From a virus, in the IMG/VR virus record IMGVR_UViG_3300044951_002183, positions 1-23,325 of that record: DNA of 23,325 nt; one strand, 5' to 3'. A program made the position numbers and the translations under genes. Numbering within the stretch: position 1 is the first letter of the stretch; every line of letters begins with the position of its first letter. This document shows, one piece after another, positions 12,702-18,474 of the stretch. The notes beneath the pieces are model-generated. The model was not told the origin of the DNA. It made no database searches and saw only the letters and a program-made list of their open reading frames with translations.

Positions 12702-12946
12702 CCAGAAATTTCTTCCACGTCTGCGTGCACGCTGGTGTAGCCCTCCACATAATATCCGTCGGTGCTGCGCTCCATGTCAAAGGCCTTCTGAATGGCATCC
12801 AGCACATTGCGGGCCTGCACCGGAGGGTATACAGCCTTGTTGACGTGCGGACCCGGATCATCCGTAGGGTATACAAAGGTCAGCGTAACCCTGTAGGTCT
12901 TCATCGGGGCAGGCTTACGGAAAAAACCAAACAGCTTGCAGATCAT
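12698..12946 (-). CDS. Hypothetical protein behind cassette copy 2
   Basis: 82 aa from ATG 12946, chosen because the leader's GAGGG lies 7 bases upstream; longer frames would start inside the promoter. The sequence has a beta-rich core (MKTYRVTLTFVYPTDDPG), a helix (ARNVLDAIQKAFDME) and YYVEGYTSVHADVEEISG. Its stop codon lies inside the -35 box of the next cassette. It uses more GC-rich codons than the flanking operons. Function unknown. Confidence 0.75.
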   Translation of the reverse strand: MICKLFGFFRKPAPMKTYRVTLTFVYPTDDPGPHVNKAVYPPVQARNVLDAIQKAFDMERSTDGYYVEGYTSVHADVEEISG

Positions 12947-12973
12947 CTTTAGACCCTCATTCATCATAGTCTG

Positions 12974-13002
12974 GTTATAATCCAATCTGGGATTAAAGTC
13001 AA
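12974..13002 (-). promoter_or_regulatory. Promoter-leader cassette copy 2 (minus)
   Basis: TTGACT (13002-12997), spacer 17, TATAAC (12979-12974), leader AGACTATGATGAATGAGGG, then the ATG at 12946. Confidence 0.78.
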
Positions 13003-13178
13003 CCATGGTCAGGTAAAAGGTCGAGCTTTTCACGGCGCCGGAGAGCTTCAGCCACGAGCTGTCCGATGCTGCCGCGGCAGTATGCTTCCCGCTGCATCAC
13101 ACGGTCAAAAAGCACCCTTTCGTTATCAGTGAGTGTGCCGCGGATCGTATCAAAGATCAGCTTATCGTTGTCGGTCAT
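12999..13178 (-). CDS. Small charged helical protein behind cassette copy 3
   Basis: 59 aa: MTDNDKLIFDTIRG... ending RRREKLDLLPDHG. Mostly helical and charged. The ATG at 13178 follows the leader's GAGGG by 6 bases. The stop (12999-13001) is embedded in the -35 of cassette copy 2. It is the first gene of the minus-strand operon leaving the 13.2-13.6 kb divergence region. Codons are GC-richer than in most of the window. Not recognised. Confidence 0.7.
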   Translation of the reverse strand: MTDNDKLIFDTIRGTLTDNERVLFDRVMQREAYCRGSIGQLVAEALRRREKLDLLPDHG

Positions 13179-13204
13179 CTTTAACCCTCATTCATCATAG
13201 TCCC

Positions 13205-13233
13205 TTTATACCATCACATGCTTTAAAAGTCAA
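13205..13233 (-). promoter_or_regulatory. Promoter-leader cassette copy 3 (minus)
   Basis: TTGACT (13233-13228), spacer 17, TATAAA (13210-13205), leader GGACTATGATGAATGAGGG. It is the leftward member of the divergent pair flanking the iteron region. Confidence 0.8.
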
Positions 13234-13244
13234 CCCCAACAAAA

Positions 13245-13591
13245 TCAATAGGTTAGCCATGAATTGGTTCTAACCCATTGAAAAGATTACCAAAATTTTT
13301 TTCGGTGATCCGCAACTTTTTTGGGCATCAACCCTTACTTGGAACCAAAACCTAATCTTTTCAATGGGTTAGGCTTTCCAAGATGTCTAATCTTTTCAAT
13401 GGGTTAGGTTCTAAAAACGTCCCTACCCGACCTAAGCCACTGTGGATGGGTTATCATACCGCTAGGATCACTTAGCACGATCTCAGACGTATTCTTAGCT
13501 AAGTGATTGATATGATTAGGCTTAAAAAAAATATAAGAAATATGTAGATTTTTTTGGTAATCTTTTCAATCACTTAGCCCTAACCCATTGA
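13245..13591. repeat. Non-coding divergence region with iteron-like repeats
   Basis: No convincing gene from 13234 to 13602. The core AATCTTTTCAATGGGTTAG occurs forward at 13353-13373 and 13388-13408 and inverted at 13271-13291. Partial copies are at 13245-13258, 13558-13570 and 13581-13591 (inverted half). A second element ATCACTTAGC is at 13467-13476, inverted at 13498-13507 and direct at 13569-13578. The first two form a 10-bp stem with a 21-base loop. A/T-runs lie between. The region is flanked by divergent promoters. It is a candidate replication origin or shared operator array. Confidence 0.75.
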
Positions 13592-13602
13592 TATCCTTAC
13601 GG

Positions 13603-13631
13603 TTGACTTTTATCCATCCTGGTGGTATAAA
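13603..13631 (+). promoter_or_regulatory. Promoter-leader cassette copy 4 (plus)
   Basis: TTGACT (13603-13608), spacer 17, TATAAA (13626-13631), leader AGACTATGATGAATGAGG. It is the same module as the minus-strand copies, in the opposite direction. Confidence 0.8.
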
Positions 13632-13658
13632 GAGACTATGATGAATGAGGAACGGAAG

Positions 13659-13865
13659 ATGCTCAAAGCCACCCCACTGATGATCCGATTCGTTAAGATG
13701 CTCCCGGCTGATCAGCGGATCACTGCGGTCGTTCGAGCGGAGCGGGTCTATGCTGCTGCCCTGACTCAGCTGACTCGCTTTGATGACTTCGGGCACGAGC
13801 AGAATGTTGCCATGGCACTCGAGGCGGCTGAAGCCGAACTGGCTTATATGGCAAACCAGCCCTAA
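13659..13865 (+). CDS. Small helical protein behind cassette copy 4
   Basis: 68 aa from ATG 13659. This start is chosen by homology of the leader (GAGG 8 bases upstream) with the other cassettes; an in-frame ATG at 13638 lies within the leader. Alanine-rich helices (AVVRAERVYAAALTQLTRF, AMALEAAEAELAYMA). GC-richer than the flanking operons. Function unknown. Confidence 0.7.
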   Translation: MLKATPLMIRFVKMLPADQRITAVVRAERVYAAALTQLTRFDDFGHEQNVAMALEAAEAELAYMANQP

Positions 13866-13872
13866 TCAGGGG

Positions 13873-13901
13873 TTGACTTTAATCCCAGGTTGGATTATAA
13901 A
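13873..13901 (+). promoter_or_regulatory. Promoter-leader cassette copy 5 (plus)
   Basis: TTGACT (13873-13878), spacer 17, TATAAA (13896-13901). The -35 to -10 stretch is nearly identical to minus-strand copies 1 and 2. The leader starts TGACTATGAACAAGG and has diverged. Confidence 0.78.
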
Positions 13902-13925
13902 ATGACTATGAACAAGGTGACCGAT

Positions 13926-14159
13926 ATGGAAAAGAAGGATAATGATATGAATAGACTGATTCCCGTTGCCCGCCACAATCCCACTGTATTTGTGCGGAGT
14001 GATCTTGTAGCCACCATGAATATTGTGATTCATAGCACACATGTAGAGTTGCAAATCCTTCTTACCCTTGGCACAACGGTGTGTGAGCGGTTTGACTCAC
14101 TCACAGAGGCTTCTGATGCTGCGGTGCGCATCTGTAACCTATGCAATCAGGGCAAGTGA
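13926..14159 (+). CDS. Hypothetical protein
   Basis: 77 aa from ATG 13926 (AAGGTGA upstream). A start at 13947, with GAAGGA 8 bases upstream, is equally possible and would give 70 aa. It has a beta-rich middle (TVFVRSDLVATMNIVIHSTHVELQILLTL) and a C-terminal helix with CNLC that could hold a metal or disulfide. Its stop overlaps the next start (TGATG). Not recognised. Confidence 0.65.
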   Translation: MEKKDNDMNRLIPVARHNPTVFVRSDLVATMNIVIHSTHVELQILLTLGTTVCERFDSLTEASDAAVRICNLCNQGK

Positions 14160-14386
14160 TGAACTCTTTTAATCCACAAACTGAATGGAAAGTTGTGCGG
14201 CCTGGTGAGATTACACTACCCACCACCGAGCTGACAATTCGTCTCCGGGCTGATTGGGAAGATGGCCATCGTTACCAAATCTTGTGGAAAGGTAAGGAGG
14301 TGGGTGAGAGCATGACTCTTAACTTTGCCAAAACTATAGCACATGATTGGGTGCGTGATCTTTTGACAATGGGAATTGAACCGTAA
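14159..14386 (+). CDS. EW...MGxEP family small protein, copy 2
   Basis: 75 aa, relative of the minus-strand protein at 9887-10111. Shared residues: EWxVxxPG, LxTTE, YxIxWKxKxV, AK, DLLxMGxEP. The start at 14159 overlaps the upstream stop, and it aligns with the relative's start. This copy is inserted after a GC-richer gene. Function unknown; the conserved C-terminal DLLxMGxEP suggests a real fold. Confidence 0.78.
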   Translation: MNSFNPQTEWKVVRPGEITLPTTELTIRLRADWEDGHRYQILWKGKEVGESMTLNFAKTIAHDWVRDLLTMGIEP

Positions 14387-14398
14387 GGGTGACTAAGA

Positions 14399-14593
14399 AT
14401 GACTCAAGATGAGTTTGAACAGAAGGAAGCAGAGATCCTTGAGCGCCTTCCGTACCAGCTTAGAAATGCAATCAGCTGGATGGCTTATGATCGAGGGCAC
14501 AGCTGTGGATATGAAGAGATTCTTATCCATGTACGTGAAATGGTAGATGCTCTAGAGCAACCTATTCTTGATCTCATTGATAGTATGCGTTGA
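14399..14593 (+). CDS. Small acidic helical protein
   Basis: 64 aa, strongly acidic and helical (QDEFEQKEAEILERL..., DALEQPILDLIDSM). AAGGGTGA precedes the ATG. The stop codon (14591-14593) lies within the -35 box of the next promoter. It has no motif and is not recognised. Confidence 0.68.
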   Translation: MTQDEFEQKEAEILERLPYQLRNAISWMAYDRGHSCGYEEILIHVREMVDALEQPILDLIDSMR

Positions 14594-14620
14594 CTTTAAT
14601 TCCAAGTTGGTGTATATATA
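14590..14620 (+). promoter_or_regulatory. Promoter of the lipoprotein gene (cassette-related)
   Basis: TTGACT (14590-14595), then TATATAAT (14613-14620); the spacer is 17 if -10 is taken as TATATA. The upstream half (GTTGACTTTAATTCCAAGTTGG) is split here as GTTGACTTTAAT plus TCCAAGTTGG, clearly related to cassettes 1, 2 and 5. Confidence 0.72.
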
Positions 14621-14644
14621 ATCCATAACCTATGGAATAATCTT

Positions 14645-14848
14645 ATGCTAAAAGCTCTATCACTCCTAACCATCTCTGTCACTCTTGCTGGGTGTGTCGC
14701 TGTGCCCGTCGATGACGTATATGGTGCACCATATACGTCATCGTCCGTGATTTATGTTCCACGACCTGTTTATATCCCTCAACCTTACTATAACTATAAT
14801 TCATATAATCCATATTATCGTCCCCGCTATTATAGGCACTATCGTTAA
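14645..14848 (+). CDS. Tyr/Pro-rich lipoprotein
   Basis: 67 aa. A signal with lipobox LAGC (Cys17) is followed by VAVPVDDVYG. The mature part is dominated by Tyr, Pro and Asn (VPRPVYIPQPYY..., NPYYRPRYYRHYR), so it is probably an extended, sticky surface tail. Codons for VDDVYGAPYTSS sit in a perfect 34-bp palindrome (14710-14743). Phage lipoproteins of this size can act in superinfection exclusion or as outer spanins, but nothing here decides it. Confidence 0.75.
   Translation: MLKALSLLTISVTLAGCVAVPVDDVYGAPYTSSSVIYVPRPVYIPQPYYNYNSYNPYYRPRYYRHYR
14710..14743. repeat. Perfect 34-bp palindrome inside a gene
   Basis: 17-bp half-sites, no spacer, centred on GGTGCACC, reading CGATGACGTATATGG outward from each end. 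It is within the coding sequence of the Tyr/Pro-rich lipoprotein. Confidence 0.95.
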
Positions 14849-14851
14849 GTC

Positions 14852-15040
14852 ATGAATAATGTGAGGGATGAAGTTAGAGATGATTTGTGGAACTGGGTTT
14901 ATGATAAAACTAATGAAGTTTGTGAGTATGGATATTCATTAGATGTTCTTGCTGCTACAGACTCTATTCTTTTTGGAATATTATTTCCACATGATGAGTT
15001 TGTTAGAATAGGATTATATAATTTAGATGACCATGGGTAA
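14852..15040 (+). CDS. Small acidic VRDDLW protein, copy 1
   Basis: 62 aa, acidic, starting MNNVRDEVRDDLWNWVYDK. It begins 3 bases after the lipoprotein stop. A 22-nt stretch (14869-14890) coding EVRDDLW is identical to 15250-15271 in the gene at 15233, so part of this gene is duplicated there. The repeated V/D/W wording recalls the QV-repeat proteins of this phage. Function unknown. Confidence 0.65.
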   Translation: MNNVRDEVRDDLWNWVYDKTNEVCEYGYSLDVLAATDSILFGILFPHDEFVRIGLYNLDDHG

Positions 15041-15233
15041 TAATATGCAATGTAATTGTGAAAAGCAAAGCATCACTCGTACCACAGCCTATCATAATAA
15101 GGGTAAGGGAAAGACTTTTTGTTGCTTTAATTGTGATTCGTGGTTCTTCAGCCACAGACCTACCGCAAGTAAGCACAAGAAGCTTAAGAAGATGCGCCGT
15201 GTTAAGCCAGCTCATCGTGATTGGCAAGATTGA
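15027..15233 (+). CDS. Small basic cysteine-rich, probably zinc-binding protein
   Basis: 68 aa, with CNC near the N-terminus and CCFNC around residues 32-36, probably one zinc site, then a strongly basic tail (SKHKKLKKMRRVKPAHRDW). It looks like a small nucleic-acid-binding protein. The start is uncertain: ATGs at 15027, 15033 and 15045 are all in frame, with no clear ribosome site. It overlaps both neighbours (TGATG at its end). Confidence 0.65.
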   Translation: MTMGNNMQCNCEKQSITRTTAYHNKGKGKTFCCFNCDSWFFSHRPTASKHKKLKKMRRVKPAHRDWQD

Positions 15234-15415
15234 TGCTGTATACTAATATTGAAGTTAGAGATGATTTGTGGGATTCTGCATATGACATTGTTTATTCTAA
15301 AATCAAAACATCATTGACAAGAACAATTGCAGATGATACTTATCATACGATAACCTTCATTAATCATGGGATTAAAACTCCCATTATATGGGAACTAAAA
15401 GATGCAGTTGCTTAA
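15233..15415 (+). CDS. Small VRDDLW protein, copy 2
   Basis: 60 aa from ATG 15233, coupled to the upstream stop. After MLYTNI it repeats EVRDDLW from the gene at 14852 (identical 22-nt DNA), then diverges completely. This is probably a recombination product or duplicated start segment. Function unknown. Confidence 0.62.
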   Translation: MLYTNIEVRDDLWDSAYDIVYSKIKTSLTRTIADDTYHTITFINHGIKTPIIWELKDAVA

Positions 15416-15782
15416 ACCGCATATCAATAATATCGGTTCAACTAAGTCTAAACCCTCTGCTAAACAACTTCAGGCTAAAGCAGAACATGAGGCTTGGCTT
15501 AAGCGTAATGGTGTTCATCCAGAACAACTGAAGCACAAGCCAAAAGCCAAGACTACTTTGCCTTCTTATAAAACAGAAAAAGTTCAACTTTCAAACACAA
15601 TTGTTGATGGTGGGCGGGATAGGTCCATTATGAGCAATCTCTATAAAGAATCTGTAGCGGTTCAACGTAAGATTCTTGAAAAAGCTAAGCGTACCGAGAT
15701 TGCTTATAATAAGGGTGGTCTTGTGTATGTGACTGATGGAATGGATATTAAAACTATGGGAAGTAGGAGTCGACGACCGTGA
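15402..15782 (+). CDS. Conserved phage protein, function unknown
   Basis: 126 aa, basic. The order AEHEAWLKRNGVHPEQL, LSNTI, VQRKILEKAKRTEIAYNKGGLVYVTDG, DIKTMG is one I recognise from conserved T4-like phage proteins of unknown role (the KRTxxAYNKGxxxYxTDGxDxxTxG ending). It overlaps the gene before it by 14 bases and the phosphoesterase by 4 bases. Confidence 0.75.
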   Translation: MQLLKPHINNIGSTKSKPSAKQLQAKAEHEAWLKRNGVHPEQLKHKPKAKTTLPSYKTEKVQLSNTIVDGGRDRSIMSNLYKESVAVQRKILEKAKRTEIAYNKGGLVYVTDGMDIKTMGSRSRRP

Positions 15783-16291
15783 GCACAACTTTTGTTATCA
15801 GTGATACCCATTTTGGGCATGCTAACATTCTCAAGTTTCTAAATGAGGATGGTTCACGTGTTCGCCCAAACTGGGAAGATGTTGACGTGATGAATGAAGA
15901 TATGATCAATCGCTGGAATCATATCGTGGCACCAAATGATAAGGTTTATCATCTTGGTGATGTTGTAATCAATCGACGTTATCTAAATCTAGTTGATCGC
16001 TTGAACGGCAAGAAGGAACTGGTCTTAGGCAATCATGATATCTTTGAGACCACTGACTTCTTGAAGCACTTCAAGCGTGTTCATGGATCAGTGAAGTTTG
16101 ATTCATTGGTGCTAACACATATTCCGGTTCATCCTACAATGCTACCGCGGTGGGCACTTGGGAATGTTCATGGGCATGTGCACTGCAATTCTCTTTCTGA
16201 TCCACTCTATAAGAATGTATCAGTAGAGGTCATTGATTATGTACCAATGCCTATGGATAATATTTTAGAGGAAATGCGTAAAAATCTCTAA
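15779..16291 (+). CDS. Calcineurin-like metallophosphoesterase
   Basis: 170 aa with all core metal motifs: DTH (D9, H11 in VISDTHFGH), GDVV after VYHL, GNHD, a histidine in LTHIPVH, and GHVH. This is a dinuclear-metal phosphoesterase of the small phage/YfcE-like type. The substrate cannot be read; nucleotide or RNA phosphoesters are possible. It starts with GTG in a GTGA overlap with the upstream stop, so translation is coupled. It ends just before the promoter at 16311. Confidence 0.88.
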   Translation: MSTTFVISDTHFGHANILKFLNEDGSRVRPNWEDVDVMNEDMINRWNHIVAPNDKVYHLGDVVINRRYLNLVDRLNGKKELVLGNHDIFETTDFLKHFKRVHGSVKFDSLVLTHIPVHPTMLPRWALGNVHGHVHCNSLSDPLYKNVSVEVIDYVPMPMDNILEEMRKNL

Positions 16292-16310
16292 AAAACTCCT
16301 AAATAAAATA

Positions 16311-16338
16311 TTGACTTTTTCTTAAAGTCTGGTATAAT
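16311..16338 (+). promoter_or_regulatory. Sigma-70-type promoter
   Basis: TTGACT (16311-16316), spacer 16, TATAAT (16333-16338), ahead of the gene at 16366. Confidence 0.83.
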
Positions 16339-16365
16339 CTCATTGAGGATAAAAGGATATATCTA

Positions 16366-16557
16366 ATGGCTACCGCTAAAAACAACCAATTTCTAGTGAC
16401 CTTTACCCAAAAGATCACTGACTCGACATCACCAGACTATGGTTATGTTGTTGAGAACTCAATGAAATTTAAGTCGTTTGATGCGGCCCATACCTTTATC
16501 CGTAGTCTGACTCGAGTCAATCTAATTGGTAAGCCCGTAATTGAGGAGATTAATTGA
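16366..16557 (+). CDS. Small hypothetical protein
   Basis: 63 aa, basic N-terminus, beta-strand-like sequence (NQFLVTFTQKI, YGYVVENSMKFKSF), then a helix (DAAHTFIRSLTRV). It directly follows a consensus promoter. Similar short phage proteins with KxFxTxxxAxxFIR wording exist, without function. It is followed after 1 base by a 37-aa gene. Confidence 0.68.
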   Translation: MATAKNNQFLVTFTQKITDSTSPDYGYVVENSMKFKSFDAAHTFIRSLTRVNLIGKPVIEEIN

Positions 16558-16558
16558 T

Positions 16559-16672
16559 ATGTCTAACGTGAAGATGATTACTCGCTATGATATTACAACT
16601 CACACTTGGCTTCTAGGTTATTATTCTGGTTGGCGTTGGGTTACTGTGGGTTCCTGGAAGAATGCTGCTTAA
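16559..16672 (+). CDS. 37-aa tryptophan-rich microprotein
   Basis: 37 aa: MSNVKMITRYDITTHTWLLG then YYSGWRWVTVGSWKNAA, with four Trp. AGGAG lies about 10 bases before the ATG. It starts 2 bases after the previous stop and its own stop overlaps, by 4 bases, the convergent outer-spanin gene. The sequence reads like a beta-hairpin. Short but well placed. Confidence 0.58.
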   Translation: MSNVKMITRYDITTHTWLLGYYSGWRWVTVGSWKNAA

Positions 16673-16959
16673 TCCAACTCTTCATTAGCTTCAGCGGTCG
16701 TCTTGGCTTTCTCAAGGAAAGCTTTGACGGCCGTTAAGCTATTTTTACATTCTAAATTATTGGTGTGTAGTTGAATTAAAAGCTTTGCTACTTGAATATC
16801 TGTGAGTGTTTGTGAATTTGGAAATAATGCTATTGTTGGGCATCTATACATTTTTTCATCTGGTAATACAACTAGTTGTTTTTGTTTAGTAATGAACTGT
16901 TGTGGTTCAGAAGCACAACCAGATAAAAATATAACAATAGCAGCTAATAGGATTCTCAT
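16669..16959 (-). CDS. Outer-membrane spanin lipoprotein (Rz1-like)
   Basis: 96 aa. The signal MRILLAAIVIFLSGC has lipobox LSGC (Cys15), then ASEPQQ. The mature part has two cysteines (YRCP, LECKN) and the LTDIQVAKLLIQLHTNN...CKNSLTAVKAFLEKA pattern I know from phage o-spanins. It would sit in the inner leaflet of the outer membrane and bridge to the upstream i-spanin to fuse membranes at lysis. Coupled to it by ATGA (4-base overlap). Confidence 0.82.
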   Translation of the reverse strand: MRILLAAIVIFLSGCASEPQQFITKQKQLVVLPDEKMYRCPTIALFPNSQTLTDIQVAKLLIQLHTNNLECKNSLTAVKAFLEKAKTTAEANEELD

Positions 16960-17333
16960 TTATTCTTCTCCAAAGACTTTGCAAGTCCCTCAACTGTATT
17001 TTTAAGAATATCAGAAGCAGGTCTATCATTTCTTTTAGCATCAGTTGATCCTAGATAAGTGGACACTGATTCAAGTTTTCTTGATATTTTTTGATTTTCT
17101 TCTAAAAGATCCCGTGCTGCTTCTTGTTGTACTTTTGATATTTTTTCTTGTTTTTCCAAGAAGTCTTGTTGATCTTTAAGTGATTGCTCCATTTGTTTTT
17201 GATTAAAATCCATTAGTGCTTGGCGCTCTATATCTCTTTTCCAAGCATAATAAATACCACAACCTGATCCAATTAGAGTAATTGCTATAAAAACATATAT
17301 TACTATTTTGCTTCCGCTGAATATCCCTAGCAT
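16956..17333 (-). CDS. Inner-membrane spanin (Rz-like)
   Basis: 125 aa. One N-terminal membrane segment (about residues 9-30, IVIYVFIAITLIGSGCGIYYAW) is followed by a long charged coiled coil rich in Gln/Glu/Lys (about 34-95). This is the i-spanin layout. It directly precedes the lipoprotein partner on the same strand. No clear promoter is seen upstream on the minus strand. The pair is embedded between plus-strand genes, away from the endolysin at 18475. Confidence 0.8.
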   Translation of the reverse strand: MLGIFSGSKIVIYVFIAITLIGSGCGIYYAWKRDIERQALMDFNQKQMEQSLKDQQDFLEKQEKISKVQQEAARDLLEENQKISRKLESVSTYLGSTDAKRNDRPASDILKNTVEGLAKSLEKNK

Positions 17334-17355
17334 ATTTTTTTCCTTAGGAACTTAA

Positions 17356-17547
17356 ATGTATATTTTAGAAGAAGATTTTGTAAAGTTAGCATCTGAAGAA
17401 TTTGAGTATGGAAGCTCATATGCCCATTTGTTGAGCATTGGTGAACTATTCAAAGAAGCTGGATTAACACCGATCTATATTTATGATCCTGAAGAAAATA
17501 GTGTTTATATAACAACAAAAGAAAAAAGTGAAAATACTTTTCACTAA
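17356..17547 (+). CDS. Small acidic hypothetical protein
   Basis: 63 aa, acidic (MYILEEDFVKLASEEFEYGS..., YIYDPEENSVYITTKE), probably a small alpha/beta domain. AGGA lies 6 bases before the ATG. No recognisable family. It stands alone between the divergent spanin pair and the Hsp20 promoter. Confidence 0.65.
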   Translation: MYILEEDFVKLASEEFEYGSSYAHLLSIGELFKEAGLTPIYIYDPEENSVYITTKEKSENTFH

Positions 17548-17550
17548 TTG

Positions 17551-17580
17551 TTGACAAATGTTGATTGTGGTGTATAAATA
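17551..17580 (+). promoter_or_regulatory. Hsp20 promoter, sigma-70 and possibly late type
   Basis: TTGACA (17551-17556), spacer 16, TATAAA (17573-17578). The -10 extends to TATAAATA (17573-17580), the T4 late core, so early and late use are both possible. Confidence 0.8.
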
Positions 17581-17638
17581 ATCTTGGATTGCCTTATGGG
17601 ATCCAAATATCAATAACCTTGCTTTTAGGAGGTATCAC

Positions 17639-18112
17639 ATGACCTTATGGAAAACTTATAATTTCGACACATCTAATATTGACCGCTATTTTGTAGGCGT
17701 TGATACTATGATGAAAAAAATGGTGGATGGTGCGGCATTTGTCGCCAATACAGCAATGTCTAATTTCCCACCTTACAATATCAAAAAGATTCAAGACAAT
17801 AAGTATGTCATCGAGATGGCTGTTGCTGGATTTGGCAAACAGGATCTTGAGATTACTTTAGAAGATAATAAACTCTTAATTAAGGGTAACACTTCTTTAA
17901 ACACAAAAGATAAAGAGGGAACGCAATATCTATACCAAGGCATTGCTGCACGTAATTTTGCTCGTGCATTCACTCTAGCTGATAATGTTGAGATTCAAAA
18001 TGCTGAACTTATTAATGGCATGCTTCGTGTCTGGCTAGATACCATAACACAAAAACCAAATGTAAAAAATATTGAAGTGGTTGAAAAAACCGAGCAAAAA
18101 ACAAAAGAATAA
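17639..18112 (+). CDS. Small heat-shock protein Hsp20
   Basis: 157 aa. The alpha-crystallin domain spans about residues 46-140: FPPYNIKKIQDNKYVIEMAVAGFGKQDLEITLEDNKLLIKG, GIAARNFARAFTLADNVE and LINGMLRVWLDT. These are classic IbpA-type blocks, including the GxL motif. The tail is charged. Phage Hsp20 is known from T4-like cyanophages and probably keeps phage proteins soluble. A very strong AGGAGG ribosome site and a dedicated promoter with a late-type box suggest high expression. Confidence 0.92.
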   Translation: MTLWKTYNFDTSNIDRYFVGVDTMMKKMVDGAAFVANTAMSNFPPYNIKKIQDNKYVIEMAVAGFGKQDLEITLEDNKLLIKGNTSLNTKDKEGTQYLYQGIAARNFARAFTLADNVEIQNAELINGMLRVWLDTITQKPNVKNIEVVEKTEQKTKE

Positions 18113-18121
18113 GAGAAAAAA

Positions 18122-18298
18122 ATGATTAAAAATATTTGGGGTCGCCTTGTTAGGCGACTCCGTGCTATTAATGCGTATTACAGTGTCCATAATGACCTGG
18201 GTCGCTTATCAAACAGAAGTTTAGCAGATATTGGTATATCTAGATGCCAAATTGACTATTTTGCAATTAGGGCATATTACAAAGCTAAGGAAGGTTAA
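18122..18298 (+). CDS. DUF1127 protein
   Basis: 58 aa. The C-terminal half LGRLSNRSLADIGISRCQID is a clear match to the DUF1127 (YjiS-like) core. The N-terminus is basic (WGRLVRRLRAINAYY). Host DUF1127 proteins are small, basic and in several species linked to RNA binding and phosphate or carbon metabolism. The first codons lie in a strong 9-bp hairpin (GGGGTCGCC with GGCGACTCC). It follows hsp20 by 9 bases and shares its transcript. Confidence 0.83.
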   Translation: MIKNIWGRLVRRLRAINAYYSVHNDLGRLSNRSLADIGISRCQIDYFAIRAYYKAKEG

Positions 18299-18299
18299 C

Positions 18300-18431
18300 A
18301 TGATTTATAAACTATTCGAATTATTTACAATTTACACTGAATCTTTAAATGTTAAGCCAACAGTAGATAATAGAGAAGCTAAAGCAATTAGACGTGAACT
18401 AGAGTCTAAACAAACACCACATAACATCTAA
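18300..18431 (+). CDS. 43-aa basic protein
   Basis: 43 aa from ATG 18300 (AAGG upstream, 1 base after the DUF1127 stop): MIYKLFELFTIYTESLNVKP, then a charged tail with REAKAIRRELES. An alternative upstream frame would overlap DUF1127 and is not favoured. It is the last gene before the terminator at 18437. Not recognised. Confidence 0.58.
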   Translation: MIYKLFELFTIYTESLNVKPTVDNREAKAIRRELESKQTPHNI

Positions 18432-18436
18432 ATACT

Positions 18437-18462
18437 GGGGCATTTATTGCCCCTTTATTTTT
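18437..18462 (+). terminator. Intrinsic terminator after the hsp20 operon
   Basis: Stem GGGGCA (18437-18442) with TGCCCC (18448-18453), loop TTTAT, then TTTATTTTT. It lies 12 bases upstream of the endolysin start. Confidence 0.9.
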
Positions 18463-18474
18463 TAGGAGAAAATA

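Noticed and set aside
12655-12876. 73-aa minus-strand frame
   Set aside because: It lies in another frame over the 12698-12946 gene and the promoter cassette, and has no ribosome site.
12698-13033. Longer 111-aa form of the gene at 12698-12946
   Set aside because: The first 29 codons would cover promoter-leader cassette copy 2; the leader's ribosome site points to 12946.
13245-13591. CRISPR array in the repeat region
   Set aside because: Repeats are unevenly spaced, occur in both orientations and lack uniform spacers.
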